DNA from: Bin25 sp965221765
Lineage (GTDB): Bacteria > Bacteroidota > Bacteroidia > Flavobacteriales > Flavobacteriaceae
DNA length: 64,000 nucleotides
Assembly (NCBI GenBank): GCA_965221765.1
Contig: OZ244911.1
Coordinates: 310,001 to 374,000 of the forward strand
Direction: 5' to 3'
The notes below the pieces were generated by a model. That model did not search any database. It had not been told where the DNA came from and saw only the letters and a list, made by a program, of their open reading frames with translations. Below, piece after piece: positions 47,022-56,387 of this stretch (position 1 is its first letter; the number at the start of each line of letters is the position of its first letter). The position numbers and the translations under genes were made by a program.

Positions 47022-48029
47022 ATGAGCAAGTTACATCACACGCATCAAGATTTGGTCAATGATATTGGAGAGTTACTTAAGGGGGCTAAATACACTGCTT
47101 TAAAACAAGTTGATAATATTTTGGTAAAAACATATTGGAATATCGGAAAGTATTTGATAGAGTATGAACAAAGAGGAAAGAAAAAAGCTGAATATGGTAT
47201 GGCATTGATAGACTCTGTTTCAAGAGGTCTTAAAGAAAAACATGGAAGAGGTTTTAGCCGTTCGAACATACAAAATATGCGTTTATTCTACTTAAGGTTT
47301 CCAAATTGCCAGACAGTGTCTAGCAAATTATCTTGGTCTCACTATGTTGAATTATTGAGCATCACAGATGAGTTGGCATTTTCTTTTTATCTCAAACAAT
47401 CTCAATTAGAAAATTGGTCGGTTAGAGAACTCAAAAGACAAATAAAATCATCTTTATTTGAGCGATTAGCACTTAGTAAGAACAAACGCAGTATTATAGA
47501 ATTATCACAAAAAGGACAACTAGCAAAAAATCCTAAGGATATCATAAAGGACCCATATATTTTTGAGTTTTTACAAATTCCAGAAAAAAATCAATGGTTT
47601 GAAAAAGATTTGGAAGAAGCAATCATTAATCAATTAGGTCAAGTAATTTTAGAATTAGGAAAAGGCTTTGCATTTGTCAGTAAACAATATCGCATAACGT
47701 TAGATAATAATCACTTTTATGTAGACTTAGTCTTTTATCACCATATTCTTAAGTGTTTTGTCTTGATTGACTTAAAAAATAGAAAAGTGAATCATCAAGA
47801 TATCGGACAAATGAATTTGTATCTCAATTATTTTACTTCTGAAGAGAATATAGAAAATGATAACCCACCCATAGGGATTGTACTAGGAGCAGATAAAAAC
47901 GATATCTTGGTTGAATACGCAACGACAGGTATTACAAATCAGTTGTTTGTTTCTAAGTATAAGCTATACCTTCCTAACAAAGAGTTATTAAAACGAGAGG
48001 TAAAAAAGATAATGAATAATGGTAAATAA
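47022..48029 (+). CDS. YhcG/DUF1016 family PD-(D/E)xK nuclease
   Basis: A 335-aa protein with an N-terminal DUF1016_N helical domain (VKTYWNIGKYLIEYEQRGKK, GFSRSNIQNMRLFY, LSWSHYVELLSI) and a C-terminal PD-(D/E)xK nuclease core (FYVDLVFYH with Asp235, then VLIDLKNRKV with Asp250-x-Lys252). The family is frequent in restriction-modification and phage-defence loci. The ATG at 47022 gives the usual start; an in-frame ATG at 47010 adds four residues. It lies 143 bp after the DUF262-HNH gene on the same strand, so it could be a third member of the cluster or an independent defence gene. Confidence 0.88.
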   Translation: MSKLHHTHQDLVNDIGELLKGAKYTALKQVDNILVKTYWNIGKYLIEYEQRGKKKAEYGMALIDSVSRGLKEKHGRGFSRSNIQNMRLFYLRFPNCQTVSSKLSWSHYVELLSITDELAFSFYLKQSQLENWSVRELKRQIKSSLFERLALSKNKRSIIELSQKGQLAKNPKDIIKDPYIFEFLQIPEKNQWFEKDLEEAIINQLGQVILELGKGFAFVSKQYRITLDNNHFYVDLVFYHHILKCFVLIDLKNRKVNHQDIGQMNLYLNYFTSEENIENDNPPIGIVLGADKNDILVEYATTGITNQLFVSKYKLYLPNKELLKREVKKIMNNGK

Positions 48030-48894
48030 AATCGAAAGTGTTTTTATTTTTTAGAGTAAAATTTTTTCATTATTCCTTATTAATTAAAAATTACACCTAA
48101 AGCGGATATCTTTTTTGAGAATATGATTCGCTCCAATCATGATATTTCAATAAGCGACAGATTGTGATTTAGGCCACTTTCTTTCTGATTTTCTCTTCAA
48201 AAAAATAACTAGGATGCTAGCTGGGCGATGATTTGGTTTAAAATGGCTTTTTGTCGAAGCGCATCTAAAAATTTCTTTTCTCGTGGAGAGTTTTAGTGAA
48301 TAGTCCAATGATAAAGACGATCAATAAAAAGGTAATACAGAACAATAGTTCGTACAGATGCCTATCCCCATTGATGTCAGAGAAAACTATGTCAGTAGAC
48401 TAAACTCACTGAGAAACAATGCTAACCTTTTCAGTAAAATCGAGAAATTCCCAATTATCCTTGGTTTAACATAAATTATTACCAATTTTGCTTCGTATTA
48501 AAATAGATATCTATCCATCATGTTGATATCTCTTAATGCGACAATCACCACCAAATTATAAAAATTTCAGAACATATTTGGATTGAAATCACTGGTATAG
48601 TGATATGTGTTTTTAAAATCAATATCAGATTTTCTAGTTCGATTTATAAATCTTGATTTTTCTTTTTGACAAATTGAAACAATAAACAAAAAGATCATCC
48701 AAGCCTTATTCAGTCAATAGATAACTTATTGAATAGCATAAAAAAACCAGTAAAATTTAAAAATGATTTGAGATGTTTAACGATTATACAATCATCAAAA
48801 ACTCTAGGAGTTTCAAAATTAGAAAGGTAAAAAGATTTCTAAAAATTTAGTCTGATATATTACATTTGCACCGCCATTAAAAAAGGCTTTTGTT
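48030..48894. other. Intergenic region before atpB, candidate inversion breakpoint
   Basis: About 865 bp without a convincing gene. Short coding-like scraps occur (- strand YELLFCITFLLIVFIIGLF near 48300-48370; + strand MPIPIDVRENYVSRLNSL near 48360). No transposon family was identified. The right end must supply the promoter and leader of the atp operon. In related genomes AtpZ and DUF6168 genes precede atpB here; they are found instead at 62.7-63.3 kb on the opposite strand. Confidence 0.5.
48861..48868 (+). promoter_or_regulatory. Candidate -7 box (TACATTTG) for the atp operon
   Basis: Fits TAnnTTTG and lies 27 bp upstream of the TTG start of atpB, the same motif and similar distance as before the SDR gene at 9537. 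A -33 TTG is not evident. If the operon was separated from its old promoter by an inversion, this would be the replacement. Confidence 0.4.
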
Positions 48895-49983
48895 TTGAGT
48901 AATCCACTGAGGAGAATCAAAATTTATTATCATTTTTTGGCTCTCGTTTTGTTGACTTCGAGCCAAGTTTTTGCATCATCAAAAAATCCTCAAACGCGCC
49001 AGGACTACAAGGCTGAAATCGAAGCGTATATACAACACCATATATTGGATAATCATGATTTTAATATATTCAGCTACACGGATCGGCAAGGTGAAAAAGT
49101 GTATCTTTCCATACCGCTTTTGGTGATTTTATGGGATCGTGATGTCGGATTAATCAGTTTTTCTTCATCCAAGTTTAAACATGGAAAATCTATAGTTCCG
49201 GCAAAAGGCAAACACTATAAAGTGTATCATAGTAGAATTTATCAAACCGATGCAGAAGGAAAAATTCTCTATGACCAAGAAGGGAAAGTTACCAACTACC
49301 GACCAATAGATTTTTCAATTACCAAGAGTGTTGTCTCCATAGTTTTGGTTAGCTTATTGATGTTTTGGTTTTTTTATAAACATGCCAAATCGTATGAAAA
49401 GAATGACTTGATGCCCACCGGTTTGGGAAGGTTTTTAGAACCAATTATTTTGTTTGTCAGAGATGAAATTGCGATTATGAGTATCGGTGAAAAACATCAC
49501 CATCGATTTATGAGTTATCTGTTGACACTCTTCTTTTTTATAGTCATTTTAAATCTCATCGGATTATCTCCTTTTGGCATTAATGTCACTGGTAATATCG
49601 CGGTGACTTTTTGTTTGGCGATTATCACGTTTATCATCACTAATGTTAAAGGAAATCGTAATTACTGGGCTCATATTTTTTGGATGCCTGGGGTCCCTTA
49701 TTACATCAGGCCCGTTTTGATGCCCATTGAATTATTGGGTGTGTTTATCAAACCATTTACACTCATGGTGCGTCTATATGCCAATATGGCGGCTGGTCAT
49801 ATTGTTTTGATGACTCTAATCAGTCTGATTTTTGTCTTTGATGGTATATTCGCCAAGGGGATGGGGTTTTTACTCTCCTTTGTCATTGCTAACCTCAAAA
49901 TATTAGTGGCTATTTTACAAGCTTATGTGTTTACTGTACTTTCTGCAGTCTATTTTGGTTTTGCAGTCGCTGAAAAACATTAA
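48895..49983 (+). CDS. atpB: F0F1 ATP synthase subunit a
   Basis: Proton-channel subunit of the membrane rotor-stator interface, 362 aa. The Bacteroidota form has a long N-terminal part: a signal-like hydrophobic stretch (FLALVLLTSSQVFA) and a soluble region of about 110 residues before the first core helix. The essential arginine is Arg293 in FTLMVRLYANMAAGH. The protein starts at TTG; no in-frame ATG lies nearby that would keep the N-terminal signal. It is followed by atpE after 36 bp. Usual flavobacterial upstream partners are missing here. Confidence 0.93.
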   Translation: MSNPLRRIKIYYHFLALVLLTSSQVFASSKNPQTRQDYKAEIEAYIQHHILDNHDFNIFSYTDRQGEKVYLSIPLLVILWDRDVGLISFSSSKFKHGKSIVPAKGKHYKVYHSRIYQTDAEGKILYDQEGKVTNYRPIDFSITKSVVSIVLVSLLMFWFFYKHAKSYEKNDLMPTGLGRFLEPIILFVRDEIAIMSIGEKHHHRFMSYLLTLFFFIVILNLIGLSPFGINVTGNIAVTFCLAIITFIITNVKGNRNYWAHIFWMPGVPYYIRPVLMPIELLGVFIKPFTLMVRLYANMAAGHIVLMTLISLIFVFDGIFAKGMGFLLSFVIANLKILVAILQAYVFTVLSAVYFGFAVAEKH

Positions 49984-50019
49984 ATAATCATATTAACAAT
50001 CTTTAAATAAATAATTATT

Positions 50020-50211
50020 ATGGAAATTCCAGAAATCGTAGGTGCCGGTCTCATCGTTATCGGTGTGGGTATTGGTGTGGGCGCTATAGGTCGGGGAGCT
50101 ACTGAAGCTATTGGTCGTCAACCCGATGCATTTGGTAAAATCAATATTGCCATGCTCATTGCAGCAGCATTGGTTGAAGGTATTGGTTTTGCAGCTCTCT
50201 TCTTGGCTTAA
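50020..50211 (+). CDS. atpE: F0F1 ATP synthase subunit c
   Basis: A 63-aa hairpin proteolipid that forms the rotating ring. Two membrane helices flank the polar loop GRQPDAFGK; the ion-carrying carboxylate is Glu53 in ALVEGIGFAALF. The first helix is very Gly/Ile/Val-rich (GVGIGVGAIGRG). No Na+-specific Gln/Ser signature was recognised, so H+ coupling is assumed. Confidence 0.93.
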   Translation: MEIPEIVGAGLIVIGVGIGVGAIGRGATEAIGRQPDAFGKINIAMLIAAALVEGIGFAALFLA

Positions 50212-50226
50212 CGGGATTAGACTTTT

Positions 50227-50727
50227 ATGGAAAAGTTGATCACAGAATTTTCGATTGGTCTGTTTTTCTGGCAATCGCTGATTTTTTTAATTATCCTTTT
50301 TGTTTTAAAGCGTTATGCATGGAAGCCAATACTTTCAGCAGTAAGACAACGTGAAGAGACCATCAGAGGATCGCTTGATGAAGCGAGAAAAGTCAAAAAA
50401 GAAATGGCAGATCTTCAATCGGAAAATAAAAAAGTTCTCAAAGAAGCCTATCAACAGCGTGATGAAATATTACGAATAGCCAATAATTCTAGTGCTAAAA
50501 TCATCAATTCAGCGAAAGAAGAAGCTAGATTAGAAGCTCAAAAAATCTTGCAAAATGCCTATAGTGATATTGAAGCTGAAAAGCAAAATGCACTTTCGGA
50601 TTTAAAAGGTCATGTGGGTGAAATTGCGGTGTTAATTGCAAAAAAAGTATTGGAAGATGATCTTTCAGATCAAAAAAAGCAGCAAAAACTGATTAAAAAT
50701 TTATTAAAAGAGATCAGTTTGAACTAA
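50227..50727 (+). CDS. atpF: F0F1 ATP synthase subunit b
   Basis: A 166-aa peripheral-stalk subunit: one N-terminal membrane helix (FFWQSLIFLIILFVL), then the conserved KRYAWKPIL hinge and a long charged coiled coil that reaches F1, ending with the delta-binding tail. It starts 15 bp after atpE and ends 0 bp before atpH. Confidence 0.92.
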   Translation: MEKLITEFSIGLFFWQSLIFLIILFVLKRYAWKPILSAVRQREETIRGSLDEARKVKKEMADLQSENKKVLKEAYQQRDEILRIANNSSAKIINSAKEEARLEAQKILQNAYSDIEAEKQNALSDLKGHVGEIAVLIAKKVLEDDLSDQKKQQKLIKNLLKEISLN

Positions 50728-51264
50728 ATGAAATCATCTATTGTCGCCATACGGTATGCAAAAGCATTTTATGACTTTGCGGTAGAAAAAAACAAGACTT
50801 CTACATTTATTTCGGAATGTGAGTTCTTATACCAGTTAGTCAATGAATCTGTTGAGTTACGACAACTTTTGAAATTTTCACCGTATTCTTTACAAAAGAG
50901 AAAAGAGATATTACTTGAATTGATAAAAAATCCATCAGAAATCGCATTAAAAATGTTCGATCTTTTGGCTCTTAATAATCGATTGGACATTATACAAGAA
51001 ATTTCAAATCAAGTCATCAAAATAGATTACCAAGCTAAAGGAATAATTAAAGTGAATGTTACAACGGCCATTAAACTCGATGAAACTTTAATAAACCAAG
51101 TTCATGAAACCATCAATAAAATCGTCAAAGGTCCAGTAGAATTGAATAATCGGATCGATTCAAAAATTATTGGAGGGTTTATTATAAATTTCAAAGATTT
51201 ACAATATGATGCGAGTATTGCCAACAAAGTCAAAGACATTAAAAACACAATAGTTCAAGCTTAA
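50728..51264 (+). CDS. atpH: F0F1 ATP synthase subunit delta
   Basis: A 178-aa OSCP-type subunit linking the peripheral stalk to F1. It opens with the family pattern IAIRYAKAFYDFA (here VAIRYAKAFYDFAVEK), has an all-helical N-terminal domain and ends with the conserved IDSKIIGGFIINFKDLQYDASI. It begins directly after the atpF stop. Confidence 0.92.
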   Translation: MKSSIVAIRYAKAFYDFAVEKNKTSTFISECEFLYQLVNESVELRQLLKFSPYSLQKRKEILLELIKNPSEIALKMFDLLALNNRLDIIQEISNQVIKIDYQAKGIIKVNVTTAIKLDETLINQVHETINKIVKGPVELNNRIDSKIIGGFIINFKDLQYDASIANKVKDIKNTIVQA

Positions 51265-51279
51265 TTTTATAACATAAAC

Positions 51280-52875
51280 ATGGAAAAGATAAAACCATCT
51301 GAAATATCATCGATTCTTAAATCTCAATTAAAAGATGCTGATATTTCTCAAAAAATGGAAGAAACCGGATTGGTTCTTGAGGTGGGGGATGGTATAGCAA
51401 GAGTATTTGGTCTTTCTCGAGCTCAATATGGGGAATTGGTCAAATTTGAAAGCGGGGTAGAAGGAATGGTCCTCAATTTAGAGATTGATCATGTGGGAGT
51501 GGTCCTTTTAGAACCTTCTATTGAAATCAGAGAAGGAGATAAAGTCACTAGGACCAAACGGATTGCCTCTATTAGAGTGGGAGAAGGATTGATAGGACGT
51601 GTTGTTAATACTTTAGGACGTCCCATTGATGGAAAAGGACCCATTGAAGGCCCATTATATGAAATGCCGCTGGAACGAAAAGCTCCCGGTGTGATCTACA
51701 GACAACCCGTTAACGAACCCTTACAAACGGGGATAAAGGCTATTGATTCAATGATTCCCATCGGTCGGGGGCAAAGAGAATTAGTCATTGGAGACCGACA
51801 AACTGGAAAAACAACAGTCTGTATTGATACCATATTGAATCAAAAAGAATTTTATGATTCTGGTGAACCCGTATATTGTATCTACGTGGCTATCGGACTC
51901 AAAGCATCCACCGTTGCTTCCATTGTCAAAACGCTTCAGGAGTATGGTGCCATGGCGTATACTACGGTGATTGTTGCTTCAGCATCAGATCCTGCCCCTA
52001 TGCAAGTTTATGCCCCTTTTGCTGGAGCTTCCATTGGAGAGTACTTTAGGGATTTAGGGAAACCAGCATTGATTGTTTATGATGATTTATCCAAGCAAGC
52101 CGTGGCATATAGAGAAGTGTCTTTATTATTGAGAAGACCCCCCGGTCGAGAAGCATATCCTGGAGATGTCTTTTATCTACATTCTCGTTTGTTAGAAAGA
52201 GCCGCTAAAATCATCAATAATGATGCAATAGCTCAGCAGATGAATGATTTACCATCGAGTATTAAAGACCAAGTAAAAGGGGGCGGATCGCTGACGGCTT
52301 TACCAATCATTGAAACGCAAGCTGGAGATGTTTCAGCCTATATTCCCACCAATGTCATTTCTATAACAGATGGTCAAATATTTTTAGAAACAGATTTATT
52401 TAATGCTGGAATTCGCCCAGCCATTAATGTGGGTATTTCTGTTTCAAGAGTTGGTGGTAGCGCGCAAATTAAAACGATGAAGGCGGTGGCTGGCACATTA
52501 AAAATCAACCAAGCACAATTCCGTGAATTCGAAGCTTTTGCCCAGTTTGGATCTGATTTAGACCAACAAACTTCAATGATTATTGAAAAAGGAAAGAGAA
52601 ATGTAGAAATTTTGAAACAAGATCAAAATGATTCTTATCCTGTTGAAGAGCAAATCGCCATTATTTATTCAGGAACTCAAGGTTTAATTTCAGAAATACC
52701 AGTGAATCGGGTAAAAGATTTTGAAAGAGCTTTATTGGGTGAACTGAGAGAAAATCACAATGCGTTATTAAAAAGTTTAAAAACTACCAAACTAGAGAGA
52801 AGAAAATTACCTAAAAAAGTTGTCAAAGCATTAGAAGCCGTGATTGAAAAAATTGTCAACCAATACAACAAATAA
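51280..52875 (+). CDS. atpA: F0F1 ATP synthase subunit alpha
   Basis: A 531-aa non-catalytic nucleotide-binding subunit of the F1 hexamer. Walker A is GDRQTGKT (Lys177); the arginine finger is Arg390 in ISVSRVGGSAQ. Full length and intact, with the beta-barrel N-terminal domain (GLVLEVGDGIARVFGL), which recruits OSCP. Spacing to atpH is 15 bp and to atpG 3 bp. The beta (atpD) and epsilon (atpC) genes are absent from the cluster, as in other Bacteroidota where they form a separate locus. Confidence 0.95.
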   Translation: MEKIKPSEISSILKSQLKDADISQKMEETGLVLEVGDGIARVFGLSRAQYGELVKFESGVEGMVLNLEIDHVGVVLLEPSIEIREGDKVTRTKRIASIRVGEGLIGRVVNTLGRPIDGKGPIEGPLYEMPLERKAPGVIYRQPVNEPLQTGIKAIDSMIPIGRGQRELVIGDRQTGKTTVCIDTILNQKEFYDSGEPVYCIYVAIGLKASTVASIVKTLQEYGAMAYTTVIVASASDPAPMQVYAPFAGASIGEYFRDLGKPALIVYDDLSKQAVAYREVSLLLRRPPGREAYPGDVFYLHSRLLERAAKIINNDAIAQQMNDLPSSIKDQVKGGGSLTALPIIETQAGDVSAYIPTNVISITDGQIFLETDLFNAGIRPAINVGISVSRVGGSAQIKTMKAVAGTLKINQAQFREFEAFAQFGSDLDQQTSMIIEKGKRNVEILKQDQNDSYPVEEQIAIIYSGTQGLISEIPVNRVKDFERALLGELRENHNALLKSLKTTKLERRKLPKKVVKALEAVIEKIVNQYNK

Positions 52876-52878
52876 TCG

Positions 52879-53739
52879 GTGTCTAATTTAAAAGAAATAC
52901 GCAGTCGGATTTCTTCGGTTGATTCTACCAAAAAAATCACTCGAGCCATGAAAATGGTGGCCTCTGCCAAATTAAAAAAGGCTCAAAGAGAAATTACTGC
53001 CGTACGACCCTATGCAGAAAAGCTTAATGAATTGGTTATAGAATTTGGTAGCACTTTGGATTCGGAAATACAAAGTCCGTATACTAGTCTGAGAACAGAA
53101 AAAAAGGTATTACTGATTCCCATAACTTCTAATCGAGGGCTCTGTGGCGCATTCAATACCAATGTGGCTAAACAAGTCAGAAAATTAATTCATCAAGAAG
53201 AAGCTAATAAGGATTTTAAACTGATGGTTATTGGGAAAAAAGGTCAAGAATTGCTATCAAAACATGCAACCATAATAGAAAGTCATACCGCGATTTTTGA
53301 TGATTTGAGTTATTCAAATTCAGTTAATATCATTCAACCTGTGATGAATTGGTACCAAGAAGAAAAAGTAGACAAGGTTCTTCTATTATATAATAGGTTC
53401 AAGAATGTGGCCACTCAGGAATTAATTGTTGAACAGTTTTTGCCTATTAGCCCTCCTCCCTCAAAAGAAATCCAAAGCTCAAACTTTATTTATGAACCGA
53501 GTATCCAAAAAATCGTCCAAGAAATATTGCCAAAAGCTTTAAAGATTCAGTTTTATAAATCCCTAAGGGATTCATTGGCTGCAGAACAAGCGGCTCGAAT
53601 GAATGCTATGCATATCGCGACTGAAAATGCTACTGAGGTTTTAGATCAATTAAAACTCACATATAATAAAGCTAGGCAAGCAGCGATTACCTCAGAAATA
53701 TTAGAAATTGTCAGTGGAGCAGAGGCCCTCAATAATTAA
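52879..53739 (+). CDS. atpG: F0F1 ATP synthase subunit gamma
   Basis: The 286-aa central rotor shaft. The N-terminal coiled-coil helix has IRSRISSVDSTKKITRAMKMVASAKLKKAQ in the family pattern; the middle Rossmann-like domain has NRGLCGAFN; the C-terminal helix ends ILEIVSGAEAL. GTG start, 3 bp after atpA. Last gene of the atp cluster. Confidence 0.94.
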   Translation: MSNLKEIRSRISSVDSTKKITRAMKMVASAKLKKAQREITAVRPYAEKLNELVIEFGSTLDSEIQSPYTSLRTEKKVLLIPITSNRGLCGAFNTNVAKQVRKLIHQEEANKDFKLMVIGKKGQELLSKHATIIESHTAIFDDLSYSNSVNIIQPVMNWYQEEKVDKVLLLYNRFKNVATQELIVEQFLPISPPPSKEIQSSNFIYEPSIQKIVQEILPKALKIQFYKSLRDSLAAEQAARMNAMHIATENATEVLDQLKLTYNKARQAAITSEILEIVSGAEALNN

Positions 53740-53784
53740 AACTTTTATAATTTTTAGTATCATTGAAGAACGAAATTCATTGAT

Positions 53785-54324
53785 ATGAAAAGAATTCTCC
53801 TCATTGCGGGCTCCAATAGTTCAAATTCTATCAACAGAACCCTATTGAAGTATGTCGCCGGGAAAATTAAAAACGCATCCTTTAAGGAATTATTGATGAC
53901 TGACTTTGAATTGCCTTTATATGGTATTGACTATGAAAAGCAAAATGGAATCCCTTCACTGGCCCATCAGTTTAAATTAGAAATCAAAGCTTGTCATGGA
54001 ATTCTTATTTCATTGGCAGAACATAATGGTGCCTATACCGTTGCTTTTAAAAATATTCTCGATTGGATTTCTAGAATAGAATCCGATGTTTGGTTAAACA
54101 AACCAATGTTCGTCCTGGCCACTTCACCTGGAAAACGAGGAGCTAGAGGGGTATTGGAAATGTTTTACAGCAGATATAGTTTAGTCAATGATAACCTACT
54201 AGGTAAATTTTCATTGCCTTCTTTTTCAAAAAATTTTAATAAATCTAAAAATTTATTAAAAGAGCCCTACCAATCTGAATTAGGGTCATTGATTGAAAAG
54301 TTTCAATGGATGATTGATTCGTAA
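53785..54324 (+). CDS. NADPH-dependent FMN reductase family protein
   Basis: A 179-aa flavodoxin-like oxidoreductase. The FMN phosphate-binding loop is AGSNSSNSINR at residues 8-18; a second motif, SLAEHNGAYTVAFKNILDW, matches the family's PEYNGS-P-LKNAIDW pattern with E-H-N in place of E-Y-N. Likely supplies reduced flavin or reduces quinones or chromate in the cytoplasm. It starts 45 bp after atpG on the same strand and may share its transcript, but has no known link to ATP synthase. Confidence 0.87.
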   Translation: MKRILLIAGSNSSNSINRTLLKYVAGKIKNASFKELLMTDFELPLYGIDYEKQNGIPSLAHQFKLEIKACHGILISLAEHNGAYTVAFKNILDWISRIESDVWLNKPMFVLATSPGKRGARGVLEMFYSRYSLVNDNLLGKFSLPSFSKNFNKSKNLLKEPYQSELGSLIEKFQWMIDS

Positions 54325-54654
54325 TCGATTAGCAACAAAGTATTTACAGACGACGTAAAAAAAATTGAAAGAGCGCCTATCATTTTTGATTTTCAAAGCA
54401 TGGTTGCCATTCTATTATTGTAAAAATTGATTATTCTGTTAAAAATAATTGATAAAGCATGGTTATGAAGTTTTAGAAAAAAATAGAATATGCATGGAAG
54501 TGTATCAATCAATTATGGTGTTATCAAATCAGTGAAATGTCGCTTAAAATCTCCATCCTTATAAGTTTTAAAAAAGATGGGGGATACTAGGTTGGGGTTC
54601 TTTTTTTGGATAAAAAACACCAATAATCATAAACGGATTTTTACCGCTATTATG
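54325..54654. other. Intergenic gap between convergent genes
   Basis: About 330 bp, AT-rich. T-runs occur near 54600, but no strong hairpin was recognised. No gene seen. Confidence 0.45.
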
Positions 54655-55398
54655 CTATTTTAAAGTGGTTCCTAAGAAAAAGTACAAATCACATTCGTTG
54701 ATAAATTGGACTTCATATTTTTTTTTAACCTCATTGATTGCTTCTTGTTGGTCACCACCACTACGTTTTAAACAATTCCAATATAAAGCTCCAATTTCCC
54801 AATCTACAATTTGTAGTTTTCTTATTTTACCGATACAATCTTTAAACCAATAACGAAATAGATACGGAAGAGGCTTTGCAGGTTTAACTTTCCAAAAACT
54901 GTCAAGATTTAATTTTAACTGTCTCGGTTGGTTTTGTATTTTTCTGATTTTATCTTCATCTACCTTTTCTACTTCAAATCTGAGAATTTCTGTAGGCTTA
55001 AATGTAGCCAAAGACACTTTTTTGTCACTTTTTGACGCTTTTATTAATAAGTCCATATTTTCATAGACATGATGAAGGCAATATTTTTTTCTTTCAGACC
55101 AATGATATTTTGTGTCGATATGGCCGATTACTTTTAAATCATTTAAATCATTTGGAGAATAACTTTCTGGTCGAAAATCGTTCTTCCTCTTTTCTAAATC
55201 AAGTTCAATCCAACTGTACTTATAAGATTTAACTGTTTTATCCGTTCGTAACCCTTTCAAAAAATCGATAGTCACGGGATAGATTCTTATCCATTCTTTT
55301 TTTTCCGAAAAACCAGCTGTACATACCAAATCTTCTTGGTATTTTTTAGATAGATTGGGATAAGCTAATACAGTGATAAATACTTTTTTAAGAGCCAA
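54655..55398 (-). CDS. Uncharacterised protein, partner of the DUF488 gene
   Basis: A 247-aa soluble protein, function unknown. The first third (VFITVLAYPNLSKKYQEDLVCTAGF, WIRIYPV) has a recurring 'Y-E-vCtAGi-----WiRlyPv' pattern that I associate with proteins encoded beside DUF488 genes. The middle is basic. The tail (LQIVDWEIGALYWNCLKRSGGDQQEAINEVKKKYE, then YFFLGT) is conserved-looking, and W-E-----Y may be functional. TTG start directly at the end of the DUF488 gene with no spacer, implying coupled synthesis and probably a complex. Confidence 0.65.
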   Translation of the reverse strand: MALKKVFITVLAYPNLSKKYQEDLVCTAGFSEKKEWIRIYPVTIDFLKGLRTDKTVKSYKYSWIELDLEKRKNDFRPESYSPNDLNDLKVIGHIDTKYHWSERKKYCLHHVYENMDLLIKASKSDKKVSLATFKPTEILRFEVEKVDEDKIRKIQNQPRQLKLNLDSFWKVKPAKPLPYLFRYWFKDCIGKIRKLQIVDWEIGALYWNCLKRSGGDQQEAINEVKKKYEVQFINECDLYFFLGTTLK

Positions 55399-56283
55399 CT
55401 ATAGGTGTTTGAGTTCATATGTCCATTTAGAATGGGAGGCGATACTTTCGGCTAAATGCTTTCGATGGCATTTAGATATTTCAGCTTCAAAACAAGTCAA
55501 AGCCACTCGATGATGAGATTGTAGTAAATCAGATATTTTTTCTTGAGTGGAAAAAGTATTCTTTAGAGTCGTTTTTTTATAATCATCAAAAAGAACTTGG
55601 TAATCATTTTCGTCTTGAAGTCTTTTACGTTTTTCCGATTGAATTCCAACTTCGGGCAAATGCATATAGAGAATGCCTAAACTTTTGCAAAAACGTTTGA
55701 GAAACGATTGACTAAATCCAAACTTCATACTCATTGGATTATTTCGGACATCGATTAAAAGCTTCACATCATGACGTAATAATCGATTATAATACTCTTC
55801 GACAGATATCCCTTCATAACCAATGGTAAAAAGGATGGTATCATTTGATTTTGGTCGTTTCGATTGAATGAATGCATATTCTTCATCACATAATAATTCC
55901 TTTGCTATGATACTATTGATTGCCCAATAAGGGAATGTCGTATAGATATATTTCAATAAATCATTGGTATTAAATCCTTTGAATTTTTCAATCACCTTTG
56001 AAATCACTATCTGATCTTGATTTTTTAACAAAGGAAAAAAGTTATTTCGATCAACTACAGAGTAGAAGTTATTCTTCTCCGCAAGAAATCCGTGTTCAAC
56101 CATTTTATTTAAATCGGAAGATGCCGTAAATGAATAACATCCATATTTAAAGGGAACAAAATCATATGAGGGTTTATTTTGGTTTCTTGTAGTTATGAAT
56201 AAAAGTTTTTGAATTTGTAATGTATCTAAATGCCCTCCGAGTTGTTCAATCAAGACTAAAATGATTTTTCTTCTATAAAACAT
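55399..56283 (-). CDS. DUF488 protein with N-terminal Panacea/SocA-like domain
   Basis: A 294-aa two-domain protein. Residues 1-110 (LDTLQIQKLLFITTR, YDFVPFKYGCYSF, LNKMVEHGFL) match the Panacea/SocA-like helical domain, an antitoxin-type or adaptor fold. Residues 150-294 are DUF488: LFTIGYEGISVEEYYNRLL, LIDVRNNP, then the CFEAEISKCHR motif with two cysteines. DUF488 function is unknown. With its zero-spaced partner it forms a compact two-gene unit between the atp region and murF, so it is probably an insertion of accessory DNA. DNA-modification, defence or toxin-antitoxin roles are all possible. Confidence 0.78.
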   Translation of the reverse strand: MFYRRKIILVLIEQLGGHLDTLQIQKLLFITTRNQNKPSYDFVPFKYGCYSFTASSDLNKMVEHGFLAEKNNFYSVVDRNNFFPLLKNQDQIVISKVIEKFKGFNTNDLLKYIYTTFPYWAINSIIAKELLCDEEYAFIQSKRPKSNDTILFTIGYEGISVEEYYNRLLRHDVKLLIDVRNNPMSMKFGFSQSFLKRFCKSLGILYMHLPEVGIQSEKRKRLQDENDYQVLFDDYKKTTLKNTFSTQEKISDLLQSHHRVALTCFEAEISKCHRKHLAESIASHSKWTYELKHL

Positions 56284-56387
56284 TTGGATGCTATATAATT
56301 GCTTTTAAAGTATCAGCAAAGAATGAAAGAATTCATGAATCACATAAAGCGAGGTTCTATTGACAAAGAGATTATTCAAGTGGAATC

